Shown one piece after another: positions 23,378 to 33,421 of a stretch of DNA of 64,000 bases. Under the pieces are notes generated by a model that saw nothing but the letters and a program-made list of their open reading frames with translations, was not told the DNA's origin and searched no databases. This stretch comes from Calendula officinalis (Eukaryota > Streptophyta > Magnoliopsida > Asterales > Asteraceae): the NCBI GenBank assembly GCA_963853835.1, contig OY970822.1:15377501-15441500 (forward strand). Reading direction: 5' to 3'. A program made the translations under genes and the position numbers. Position 1 is the first letter of the stretch; each line of letters opens with the position of its first letter.

Positions 23378-23704
23378 GTTTCTATTGGATTCCATTATTA
23401 TGTTTCTCATAATGGCCACCAGTATACGAATCAAGACGAATGATATATGCTCCATATATATATAGTAGTGTTGAGTTTGTCTTTTCTCGTAAGAATAAAG
23501 ATCCCAGATTTTCCTGCTAATTTCCTTCTCTTTGTCATTTAATTTCGGATGATTTTGAGTCAATTAAAGTTCCTAGAAATTAGTACACAACTTCTTGATT
23601 ATATTTGTTGTAATGCAACACACACACACACACATCTGGTGTACGTGCGTGGTGTTACGTGTGCAAATTTTTGCACTGTAGCTTCATCACACGCATGGTA
23701 ATTT

Positions 23705-24263
23705 CTAGGGGTGGCAATTCCTGACCCGACACGAAACCCGACCTGAAATCGACACGAAAATAATCAGGTTTGGGTTGAGGTAAAAAATAATTGGGTCAGT
23801 CTCGGGTTGAGTCAGCTGACCCGTTTATTAAACAGGTTAGGTTTGGGTCAATGATAATTTAAATGGGTCGACCCGCCAACCCGTTTAATTATTAAAATAT
23901 ATTTTAAAAAATATATATTTATACTTAATTTATAGTTTACTAGTTAAAACGTAATTAATAGTTGGATAAAAATTAATAATGTTATCTAGTAATTTGGTGT
24001 TTAGTATTTTGTTATGAATTTGTGTAATAATAACAGCATTTTGACCTGTTTGACCCGTTTAACTTGTTTGACCTGATAACCTGTTTAACCCGTTTTATTA
24101 AATGGGTTATATGGGTTAGGTTTGGGTTGAAGTTAAACAGGATAGGGTTGAGATATCTGACCCGTTTATATAAACAGGTCGGTTTCGGGTTGGACGTTTC
24201 TGACCCACCAATCCGCGAACCCGAACCCGTCAACCCGAACCCGACCTGAATTGCCACCCCTAG
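23705..24263. mobile_element. 559-bp TIR element (hAT-like ends) inside tiny-gene block 1
   Basis: Ends are CTAGGGGTGGCAATTC on the left and GAATTGCCACCCCTAG on the right, a perfect 16-bp inverted repeat. The body is made of repeated ACCCG / CGGGT words such as GACCCGTTTAACCCG, and has no coding sequence. Flanks TGGTAATTT and TACTAATTT agree at 7 of 9 positions, compatible with an eroded 8-9 bp target duplication. The (C)TAGGGGTGGCAA end is common in plant hAT-type elements, but class is not certain. Comparison with the other two blocks shows this sequence as an insertion. Confidence 0.75.
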
Positions 24264-24701
24264 TACTAATTTCCATTTATGTTTGTTGGAAGTTTTTATA
24301 CCGTTCAAGGAATGTTATGAAAAGATCCCGGAAGTTGGTTTTGAAGCCATGTTTACCATGAATTTCAAGAGAATCTGAGTTATGGTCGTTGGGAAATTCC
24401 TCGTATACACTTTTCTGAAAATATGCTATAATTAAAATCATGTTTAACATGACCGTCAAGAGGGAAAAATGACTTAATAATCTAGTAAAAAAATACTAAT
24501 ATTAAAAAGTTTTTATTTCTCAAATTTAAAGAACTCACTTAATAAAATAATATTATTACAATGTACCCCACCACTCTTTAAACAATTCTCATTCCAAAAT
24601 AACATTATATTTTAATCAAAATTATTATGAATGATCATACCACTAACTATCTTCTAAAATCTAAATGAGAATTTTTATATTGAAGGAGTATATAGACTTT
24701 T

Positions 24702-25762
24702 GAGTAAATTACACGAATGGTCCCTGTGGTTTACACAAGGTTTTGAATCTGGTCCCTAAGTCTCAGTAATTACACTCGTGGTCACTGTGGTTTACACTTC
24801 GTATTGGTTTTGGTCCCTAATACTAACAGCCGTTAAAATTTGTTGTTAACTTTTTTTAATTGACAATTTTACCCTCACCCTCATCATCTCATTCCTCTTT
24901 CCTTCATCTCTGCACACAAAAACACATTCAAATCAAAACCCTAACCCGAATTAAAGATCATCCAATCAAAACCCTTATTGACGAGAACTTCCCACCAATA
25001 TGGGTATTCCGAGTCGAATCCCTAAGTTCCGGCTGCCCAATTTTTCCGGTGAGACCCCCTACGCTTAGATCTGCACCGGCCACTGGCGGTTGCTCACAAG
25101 CTAACGACGGAGCAGAAATGGAGGAGGGATCCCCCCCCCAAACAGACCGTTCTGATTGTGATGATGGTGGTCCGCGATCTCCGGCGGACCAACGAAAACA
25201 GCTGCATTTAAGTTTTTCCGATCTGGAGCTGTAGGAGACGAAATCTGTTGAATCGCAGGTGTATTCCCTCTAAGTTGACCCTTCCGAATCGACTGGTTCG
25301 GGTCCGCCGGCCCATACACGCCGCCAACGGCAGCCGCCACCTCCACGTCATTTTTTAGCCCCGGAGAAAGTTTGGTTTCTGGAGGTTTTCTAGCCCGAAC
25401 GCCTCGACATACCAGACTAATAGTAATGTTGATTCCGAGCAAGATGGGGGAATTTTCAGACCCAACCTTCGGCCGGTTTGGCCGGAAAATCGAAAACGGT
25501 GCCGGAAAGGATTTTACCGTTGTAATCTCTCTCTATATCTTTGTTTATCGAAAACGGTGCCGGAAAGAGGAAGGAGATGATGAGGGTGAGGGTAAATTGT
25601 CAATTAAAAAAAAGTTGATTGCAAATTTTAACGGCTGTTAGTATTAGGGACCAAAACCAATACGAAGTGTAAACCACAGTGACCACGGGTGTAATTACTG
25701 AGACTTAGGAACCAAATCCAAAACATTGCGTAAACCACAGGGACCATTCGTGTAATTTACTC
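24702..25762. mobile_element. Non-autonomous MULE with ~200-bp TIRs and GC-rich cargo
   Basis: Terminal inverted repeats of about 200 bp run 24702-24902 and 25562-25762. Both outer ends read GAGTAAATTACACGAATGG and contain GGTCCCTGTGGTTTAC. The flanks TAGACTTTT (24693-24701) and TAAACTTTT (25763-25771) match at 8 of 9 positions, giving a 9-bp target duplication typical of Mutator-like elements. The 660-bp interior is much more GC-rich than the surroundings (proline/arginine-like triplets, CCGCCGG words) and has no transposase. It may be captured host sequence (Pack-MULE style); two opposite-strand frames there (24860-25234 plus, 25442-25101 minus) have no recognisable domain. Confidence 0.85.
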
Positions 25763-25771
25763 TAAACTTTT

Positions 25772-26635
25772 TGAAAGTTTTTTTAATCTGTGAATGGTAT
25801 TCTACAGTTGAGTTCATATTAACTGTGATAATAGTTGAGGAACTTTATTGTAAATATAGTGTACTAATTAAGTATATTTAGTATATAAACCAAATATATT
25901 GTAGCTTAGAGATAAAGTTTTGCCATAATTGTAGAAAACTTTTGTAATCAATTGAAGATTTTAATAAGAAGTCAATAATTTCTCTCTAATCTCTCTCATC
26001 CTAATCTTTCCTACTTAATATAGTATTAATCATGCTTTACAAAGTCACATCTACCTTAAAATAATACTTGAAAGACACATTTTTCATTTCATTAAATGTT
26101 GGACGTTGACATAATCACATGGATGGGTTGTTGATGGTCTGTGATTTGTATATCAGCTAAAGTGACACGCCATACAAAATACATAAATAAAAAAATAAGA
26201 TGGCAAAGTTATCTATCCCTCACAAACATATCTCCGTATCTGTCTCAACTTTTATTGTATCTTTGTAGCTATGCAAACTTACGGCCAAAAATAGCATACA
26301 AGAGTTTTTTTTTTTAATATATTTTTTGGGGTTTTTAGAGGCAGTCAGAGGTCAGAGGTGGACGATCGACGGTAGTCAGTGTGTAAGAGATGGACAGACT
26401 AATGTGTTATATTCTTATTGAGTTGGAAAAGACGACGATTTGTCATTTTCGTATTAATTGTATAGACATGTATATTAAATATTTTGATGTTTATTTTTAA
26501 TATTGAAGTTATATTGATAATTATAAGATTTGCGTTACTTTATCGATATAAAAGCTTTATATAGTTGTATCTAGTTATAAAATAAAAATACTTTTGCATT
26601 ATTATGATTTTCGATGTTATTCTCTCTCTCTCATT
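25772..26635. other. AT-rich intergenic DNA
   Basis: Nothing coding is seen. A T-run and a GAGG/GGTC-rich segment at 26330-26400 stand out slightly but match nothing I recognise. Confidence 0.45.
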
Positions 26636-27103
26636 GAATATTATTTCACTATTTAAATTTGATCTGTTATGTGTTAGAAGGTCAATCATCATAAAACTTT
26701 AGTTGTTATGTTACATTTATAAAATTAGATCAGGAATCAGGATATATAGCAAGCTGATCTTGAGGGCCCAAAGTTTCAAATCAACTATTTTTTCAACAAC
26801 AACAAAAGATCTATTACACCACTAATTACCATACGGTCAATACCAATACAAATGCTCTTTTAATTGCTAGCTGGAAAATAATACGTAGATAATCAAAACA
26901 TGCCATTTCCAATTTCACTTCCAAAAGGAAAATTAATTACACACATTACACATACGAGATATATGACCTTTAGTACAACATGAACTAACCACATAAATAA
27001 ACACAACTTGTACAAAAAAGAAATAGATAGATATGATGTAGTACGTATTTTACATTTCACAACCTGGATTAATTATTACTCATAAACAAGACAAACATTG
27101 ATG

Positions 27104-27184
27104 CTAACCATCTTCCGTAGGGCACGAACAACAGCACAGGAGTCGAACCACAGCCTTCAAAATATTACCACGACCAGCAGCCAT
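27104..27184 (-). CDS. Tiny peptide gene copy 2 (26 aa, Cys-rich end)
   Basis: A 26-codon frame: MAAGRGNILKAVVRLL followed by CCCSCPTEDG and TAG. The peptide has a basic amphipathic first half and a CCCSC cluster that could be lipidated or bind metal. No signal peptide is present. A TATA box (TATAAAA at about 27290-27296, minus strand) lies some 107 bp upstream of the ATG, at the same distance as in copy 3, so a short transcript with this frame as its main content is plausible. Copy 3 differs at two residues only, both conservative, while non-coding flanks differ more. I recognise no named family; role unknown. Confidence 0.6.
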   Translation of the reverse strand: MAAGRGNILKAVVRLLCCCSCPTEDG

Positions 27185-27289
27185 GTTTCTATCCGCTTCT
27201 GTCAATTTCTCGATCTTCTTTCAACCACTGGTATACAAGAAAATTGATATATGATGCAAGTATACATATAGTAATGTTTGAACTTCTCT

Positions 27290-27296
27290 TTTTATA
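27290..27296 (-). promoter_or_regulatory. TATA box of tiny-peptide gene copy 2
   Basis: TATAAAA on the minus strand about 107 bp upstream of the 26-codon frame. The same box in the same position occurs in copy 3 (about 35777-35783). Confidence 0.5.
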
Positions 27297-27660
27297 GTAA
27301 AACAGAGATTTCCTTAAAATTTCCTTGTAATTGTTATGCAGGCAGAGGTTAGTGTGGTGTGGTTATCATCATTAGCAAGGGTGTGGCTTAAAATGGTTTT
27401 GTTTAATAAAAGTTCCTGGAAATTAGTTCATAACTTGTTTATTTTACTTTTGTTAATGCAACACACACAAGCGCGCGCGCACACACACACCTCGTGTGGT
27501 ATTATTACTTGTGCTCATTTTTATTAAGTTTCTATACGTACAAATTTGATTTCACACGCTTCTTCATTTTGGTTTTCAAGTCATGATTATTATGAATTTC
27601 AAGATAATCTGAGTTTATGCCGGTTGTGAAATTACCGATACTTTCCTAATAATAATTCTC

Positions 27661-28832
27661 ATTTTTAATGCATCCATCGAACTTACCAATTCTAAGAGTG
27701 CATGTAAATGTTGGTGGAATATGAATCTCAATAATTTTAAAATATTAGAATATATGATTGGAGTTTAGATTTTGTATAGAGTGAAAATGGTCCCGACCAC
27801 CATCAATAGAGATAGAAGGTGATTTATAAAGAGTATGGTTGGAAATGCTCTAAGGTGGCCAATTTTTCCTTGTGATGTATGCAATCTAACTGTTGCTGAA
27901 ACTTTTTTGAACCCTCACCTACCATATGATGAAGTAACACATAATATATCGTTTATTGTGGTAGACTCGATTATTATTATATGCTTACACCACCCTTTTT
28001 AATTTTTTATATATTTGTTTACACTTTACACCACACGCATTGGGCGGGTGTCTTTTAGAAACAGTTTCTCTACCTTTTGGTACAATTATGAGTGTCTAAA
28101 TCTCACCTTCCTCATTCCTCATCTTTTGATATCGTTGTTATTTATACCATCAACATAAAGCATACACATTTAGCTATTGCAATATATGTCATTCGTAAGC
28201 TAATCCATAACCAACGCAAAACATTCGACCAGTAGCTCAATTTGAACAAAAACAATTCAGATTCGTCTAAAGGGTTCTGGAAAATCGAAAAATAAGAAAA
28301 AATCAGACTACAACATAGATAATTCATATCTCATACATTTACATTTACATGTAAAATAACGGATTCGTACCCCAGCCATTGTTACATAGAGGGTTTTAGA
28401 GATAGAAACTATTGGTTATTGCATATTGATGCAAGGAAGTTAAAAAAGAGGGAGTAAAAGGCTGAAAGAAGCTCACTGAATTACGGGCTCATACGAATAT
28501 ATAAATTGAGGGATGTAAGGCTCAAAGAAGCCCATTACGGGGCCCATACACTTTTTTCAAAATACACGTGACTAGGAGATCATTTCAGGCGTGGCAATCA
28601 GCCGATAAGTTTATAACAAATGGTTAAAAGCCAACCAACTAATAGCTTATTACAAACTGTTAAAGCAAACCAACTAATAATAGGAAAATGAAGTAATAGC
28701 AACTCACAGTTTAAAAACGAAAGCATGATAGAAAAGTAAAGTTCTTAAATAAAAGAGGAAATAGTAGAAGACGGAAAGATAGATCCATACATCATCTTGA
28801 ATACTCGAGCTCTAACCACACTTATTATTGTT
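27661..28832. other. Intergenic DNA and 3' flank of the F-box gene
   Basis: No coding sequence is supported. A diverged direct repeat of about 45 bp (GAGGGA..TAA.GGCT.AAAGAAGC) occurs at about 28450-28495 and 28509-28552. Confidence 0.45.
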
Positions 28833-29726
28833 TCAATTCCTAATCTTGGGCATAATGTTTGCAGGAGATACGAGGCTCTTGACAACAGTTACAACATTGT
28901 TATCATCATCAGATAAATCCAAAGAACCGAACGAAATGGGGCTATTGATTCTTTTTGTACAAGTAGCAGCACACCTCTTACAATCATCACACGGGAGGAG
29001 TTTCCAAGAATTGTCATTTTCCATTCCCCATAATAGGAGATGCTCAATACAAGGTTCACCAGATATCCCTAGTTTGTATAAATTACTATCAAATATACAT
29101 CTATTATCCGCATCACGTCGGCGGATTTCCTTAAATTTCTCTAGAGATAAATCAAAACAAAGAATAACCCTTTCCATATTATTTTTGGGATTGTCCACAA
29201 ACCAATGAAGTGCCCCGTTATGTAAAATACCACGACCAGAAATATCATGAGGAACATAATGTACCTCTCCAATAGACTTCCAAATATTTGATTTCAATGT
29301 TAACACTAGGAAACGTGAATGCTCTCGACCTTTCTTTATCCCGACAACAACCTTGTAATCATCCGTACAAGAATCATACCCAAAACCAAAATATGATTTG
29401 TACATGTACTCCTTGGGATGGGGTTCCAATTCTCTAACCTCTCTAGTGAAAGGATTGGTCACTACAAACTTCTTTGGGCTAGGAGAGATGCAAACAAGGC
29501 CATTGGAGGAACCAACCGTTACACAATTCATTGGCGCTACATTGGTAATCCTATAATGTCCCTCATGACGACTTTTATGATCAAGATTACGTTTTAGATG
29601 AGCTTTAACAAAATAACAACTTGAAATCAAAGAATACCATGACTTACAAACGCTCTTGCATCGGAGTACATCTTTCACATCCAATCTTACAAGTATCTCC
29701 CCAGCCACATCCTTTGCCTCTGCCAT
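28833..29726 (-). CDS. F-box protein with F-box-associated domain
   Basis: A 297-aa single-exon protein. Residues about 5-45 form an F-box (VAGEILVRLDVKDVLRCKSV, then KSWYSLISS), which binds SKP1 in an SCF ubiquitin ligase. From about residue 70 it shows the F-box-associated beta-propeller-like domain: GSSNGLVCIS, VVTNPFTREVREL, FGFGYDSCTDDYKVV, GILHNGALHWF and ILCFDLSLEKFKEI are standard signatures in order. The protein is short: family members are usually 350-400 aa, and the C-terminal repeats after about residue 245 are replaced by an unusual acidic, Cys-containing tail. It should select a substrate for ubiquitination; the substrate cannot be inferred. The usual Leu-Pro before the F-box is absent. 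Confidence 0.88.
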   Translation of the reverse strand: MAEAKDVAGEILVRLDVKDVLRCKSVCKSWYSLISSCYFVKAHLKRNLDHKSRHEGHYRITNVAPMNCVTVGSSNGLVCISPSPKKFVVTNPFTREVRELEPHPKEYMYKSYFGFGYDSCTDDYKVVVGIKKGREHSRFLVLTLKSNIWKSIGEVHYVPHDISGRGILHNGALHWFVDNPKNNMERVILCFDLSLEKFKEIRRRDADNRCIFDSNLYKLGISGEPCIEHLLLWGMENDNSWKLLPCDDCKRCAATCTKRINSPISFGSLDLSDDDNNVVTVVKSLVSPANIMPKIRN

Positions 29727-29759
29727 TCAATTCAAACCCTAAAACTTCAACTGCCAAAC

Positions 29760-30347
29760 CTACGTTCCGTTCGATAACTACATGGGTGTAGGCCCAACTT
29801 TTTATACATTGAATATATATAATCTTATAATTTGTAAGCCCATTTAATAATCTAATAGAAAATTATTAAAAAGCCTTTTTTTTTATGTTTTAAAGAGACC
29901 CACTTTTGTTCATTCCCACCTTCAAAATCCATGGGTCTATCTTAGCAGCACCACATAGTCACAAACCACCACCCGCGTAATCCTCGACGGAATCAATGGG
30001 GAAAGCCTCAATTCACTTGAATCAATGGGTAAAGCTTCTTGAACAATTAAACTAAACAATAATACCGTCAATCAAGTTTCTAATTGTTTCTCATCATAAA
30101 ACATGATATAAGAAACACAATTCAACTGAATAACCAAAATTAATTCAATCAAGCATAGTAATTAGAAAGAAGCTTGTACGTATGACAGTTGATGCAATTC
30201 GTCAATTTAGTGTGTGTGTATGTTGTGGGGGGGTGGGGGGAATTGAGGTAAATAGAACAACTGGAGAAGAAAATTAGGGGTTACAATCGGAATATACGTG
30301 GTTCGATTTCCCGGCAAAGACATGATGGAAGAAATTTCACCCTTTTA
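29760..30347. other. Intergenic DNA upstream of the F-box gene
   Basis: Promoter region of the F-box gene and unassigned DNA. A G-run (30225-30240) is present. No further features recognised. Confidence 0.4.
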
Positions 30348-30578
30348 GACAGGTGCCAACGCTACCGTCGGTTGGCACCGCCGGTTTTCCACCGGTACCG
30401 GCACCGTTGGTACGGTCCGCCGGTTTGAGCGTCAGTTTAAGGTGCGCGGGCTTGGACACAAGGCGAGGGACGGAAATTTGGTGGGACCCCTTATACTTTT
30501 TAGCCGTTAATAATTAAAAAAACCTTTTTTTTAAAATGGTAATAATTCAAAAAAAAGGGCAATAATTCAAAAAAATTA

Positions 30579-30891
30579 CTTCCTCCGATTCAAAATAAGT
30601 GATACACTTTGGATTTCACGGATTTTGAGGTAAAAGTTTATAATGATGATTAAATTAGATTAATTAGATGGTTAGTGGGAAAGGGGTCCCACACTTTTTG
30701 AATAAAGTGAAGTTAATGATGTTTAAAAGTAAAAGTAAGGGTAAAAGGGTCTTTTCACTTTGTTAAAGTAGATAGTTAGTGGGTGTGGGTCCCACTATTT
30801 TTTGCCAAATAAGGTAAATTTTCAAAGTGTATCACTTATTTTGATACACCCCAAAAAGGAAAGTATATCACTTATTTTGAATCGGAGGAAG
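30579..30891. mobile_element. Stowaway/Mariner-like MITE, family copy 1
   Basis: A 313-bp element with inverted ends CTTCCTCCGATTCAAAATAA and its reverse complement, flanked by TA on both sides. Near the right end the terminal sequence recurs internally (GTGTATCACTTATTTTGATAC). It shares its whole length with copies at 32525-32837 and 53385-53696. No coding capacity. Confidence 0.88.
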
Positions 30892-31011
30892 TAAAAAAAA
30901 TTCCCACTTATTTTTACATCTATAAATACTCACTCATTTCTTATATTTATTACATCACATTCACTTTTTTTATCTCTCAAAAAATTCATAATTCCTCCCA
31001 AACTTGAAAAA

Positions 31012-32345
31012 ATGTCCAAAAGACGTCAATCATCGGTATCCAACGATGTGTGGGATCTATTTCATGCAAACCCCATGGATCCCCCACCCTCACCGGCCGG
31101 TTCTTCTTCGGGTCAAACAAGCAACCCGACACCATCGCTTGGTTTTGGGGCTTACTCTCAACCACCACCAAACTACCAATACCAACAACCACCACCAAAC
31201 TTTCAATACCAACAACCACCACCCAACTTCCATTACTCTCAACCACCAAACTTTCAATACCAACAACCACCACCAAACTTTCAATACCAACAACCACCAC
31301 CCAACTTTCAATTCCAACAACCCCCACCAAACACACCTCTCTTTTCACAAAATTTCCAATCACAATCACCATCCGAAAATGTGGGGGACACCCAACCACA
31401 ACCGACACCCATAAGAAAAGGGAAAGAAAAAAGGAAAGAAAAAGGGAAAGAAAGAGCGGCGCCAAAAAGGGCACAAACAAAGTGGTCAACCCAAGACGCG
31501 GTGATTTTAGCCCAACGTTGGATTCATAACTCCGAAAATGGTGTTGAGGGGAATAGCAAAAAACATACGGTCCATTGGGGCCAGATTCTCGAGGACTTCA
31601 ACTGGTTGCTTCTGTGAAGCGTAACATGAACAACTAACGGGCAAATGGTCCAAATTAGCGGCTGGGGTGAAAAATTTCAGTACTATATACAATTCTTTAA
31701 ACGACATTCGTGGAAGCGGTACGCGAGACGAGGACGTTCTAAAAGCTTCTCGTCAACAATTCCATGAAAATGTTGGCCGTCTTTTTATATACGAGGACTG
31801 TTGGGAAGTGGTAAAAGATTGCCCAAAGTCTTATTTTTCTGAAGGCGTCATGGATACCGAGCCGATAAGCCTCGATGAAGACAACGACCCGGTTAGCATG
31901 GATACAAGGACGACGGCACCGGATAACATGCATGCGTTGTTCCAAGATGACCCGTTGAAGCGCCCCTGGCCGCGGTCTTAGTAAGAAAAGTAAAAAAACT
32001 TTGTTTTCGTCCGATGCCGTAACTTCTTCAAGGTCCATTAAGTTGGACACTTTGGACGTGGTTAGGCAAACCTCCCATAAGCAATCTAACGCTATCGCTA
32101 AGGTTACAAAAACGGCTAGGCAAAAATTAATTTTGAAAACTTGGAAATTCAAAGCCACAGCCGTACCGAATAATATTAGCAAAAGTCGTAAGAAAATGCT
32201 TGAAGAAGCTCAAGAATCAGTTGCAAGGAAATTTCATAAGGATTTGGCGATTTTTAATGAGGATGACGAGGAAGGTGACAGTGTGGGTTCGGGAACACAA
32301 GGATCGGTTGACAAAGACGAAGAAGACAATGAATCTATTGACTAA
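31012..32345 (+). pseudogene. Harbinger ORF1-like (Myb/SANT plus NAM-associated domain), frameshifted
   Basis: The frame opens MSKRRQSSVSNDVW. It has a proline/glutamine tandem repeat (PPPNFQYQQ-type, about residues 50-115), a basic linker (KGKEKRKEKGKERAAPKRA) and a Myb/SANT-like start TKWSTQDAVILAQRWIHNSE. The frame breaks near 31600, resumes at 31625-31981 (NFSTIYNSLNDIRGSGTRDE, the NAM-associated type region), and shifts again near 31960-31980 at a C-run. It ends with a basic, coiled C-terminal part to 32345. This layout is that of the DNA-binding ORF1 that accompanies PIF/Harbinger transposases. No DDE transposase is present. MITE copies lie on both sides. Confidence 0.75.
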
Positions 32346-32520
32346 TAGTTTTTTTTAATGAATGTATTTTTTTTAATTAATGTCTTTTTTTAATTAATGT
32401 ATTTTTTTTAATGAATGTCTTTTTTTTATTAATGTCTTTTTTTAATTAATGTCTTTTTTTTTTATTAATGTCTTTTTTTATGTAATGTCTTTTTTTAATT
32501 AATGAAATTTATTTTTATTA
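32346..32520. repeat. T-rich minisatellite
   Basis: About eight diverged repeats of a TTAATTAATGTCTTTTTTT-type unit follow the stop of the Harbinger ORF1-like frame. It has no coding meaning and ends just before MITE copy 2. Confidence 0.7.
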
Positions 32521-32524
32521 GTTA

Positions 32525-32837
32525 CTTCCTCCGATTTAAAATAAGTGATACATTATTGGTTTCACGGGTTTTGAGGCAAAATATGATAATGATAATTAAA
32601 TTAGATTAATTGGATAGTTAGTGGGGAATGGGTCCCACAAATTTTGAATAAAGTGAGGTTAATGATGTTTAAAAGTAAAAGTAAGGGTAAAGATGTCATT
32701 TCACTTTATTAAAGTAGATAGTTAGTGGGTGTGGGTCCCACTACTTTTTACCAAATAAGGTAAGTTTTCAAAGTGTATCACTTATTTTGATACACCCAAA
32801 TATGGAAAGTGTATCACTTATTTTAAATCGGAGGAAG
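32525..32837. mobile_element. Stowaway/Mariner-like MITE, family copy 2
   Basis: A 313-bp copy of the family at 30579-30891, again with TA on both sides and CTTCCTCCGATTTAAAATAA ends. Same orientation as copy 1. Confidence 0.88.
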
Positions 32838-33421
32838 TATTTGTTATAATTAGTTGTATATTTTTATTAGAAAAATAAAAGTAAATAGTGGGGCCCCAAT
32901 TTGGTGAAGTGACAGAGTGCTGTTGGCATGACTACGTCAGTTTAATGTTAGTTACTTTGTCTGCTGACGTGGCGCCGAGTTGGCAGCAACTGACGACGTC
33001 AGTTGCATTTACATTTACCATTGGGAGTGGTCTTACAATCTTCATTGGCGGATGTGTTTCTTTTAGGGTGAGATGAAGATGACGAGTTGTTGTTTCGATT
33101 CTGGATTTCTACATCCAAACCTTAACCTTCCCCAAAGGCAACCTTCGGTGGAGAATTGGTCGGTGTAGGACTTGTCGGAGGTGGGACAGTGGGTGGTGGA
33201 GCGGGAGGTTATTCCGGTGGCGGTGGTTGTAACTCTTGCAGGTCCGATGGATGTGGGACGGTGGATGGTGGTGGTGATGAATCTAGTTGTTACATGTCAC
33301 CATTGTTGTTTCTTAAGTAGGGTAGCACTGATGCCTTGAAAAAGAAGAAGAAGAAGAAGAAGAACACAGTGTTGTACGATGTTTGTCTTACATTTGAATA
33401 TTATTTAAATTTGGTCTGTTA

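Larger units (their letters stand above)
22980..24460. repeat. Duplicated block 1 carrying a tiny-peptide gene
   Basis: Homologous to 26640-27660 and to the split block 33380-36140. Shared landmarks are a stretch like TTCCAATT..CA.TTCAAAAG near the 3' side, the peptide gene, GTATAC..GTGG upstream of it, TTCCT.GAAATTAGT, an (AC)n tract near 23622-23634, and a far motif ATGAATTTCAAGA..ATCTGAGTT (24357 here, 27594 in block 2). The block is interrupted by the TIR element at 23705-24263. Confidence 0.65.
26640..27660. repeat. Duplicated block 2 carrying a tiny-peptide gene
   Basis: The best-preserved, uninterrupted copy of the ~1-kb block. It aligns by eye with 35210-36140 at high similarity (GAGGGCCCAAAGTTTCAA, AATGCTCTTTTAATTGCTAG, ACGTAGATAATCAAAACATG and others). 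An alternating (AC)/(GC) tract lies at 27461-27492. Confidence 0.75.

Noticed and set aside
33071..33300. GGT-rich segment resembling a glycine-rich coding exon
   Set aside because: Its frame stops after about 30 codons and no splice-compatible continuation was found.
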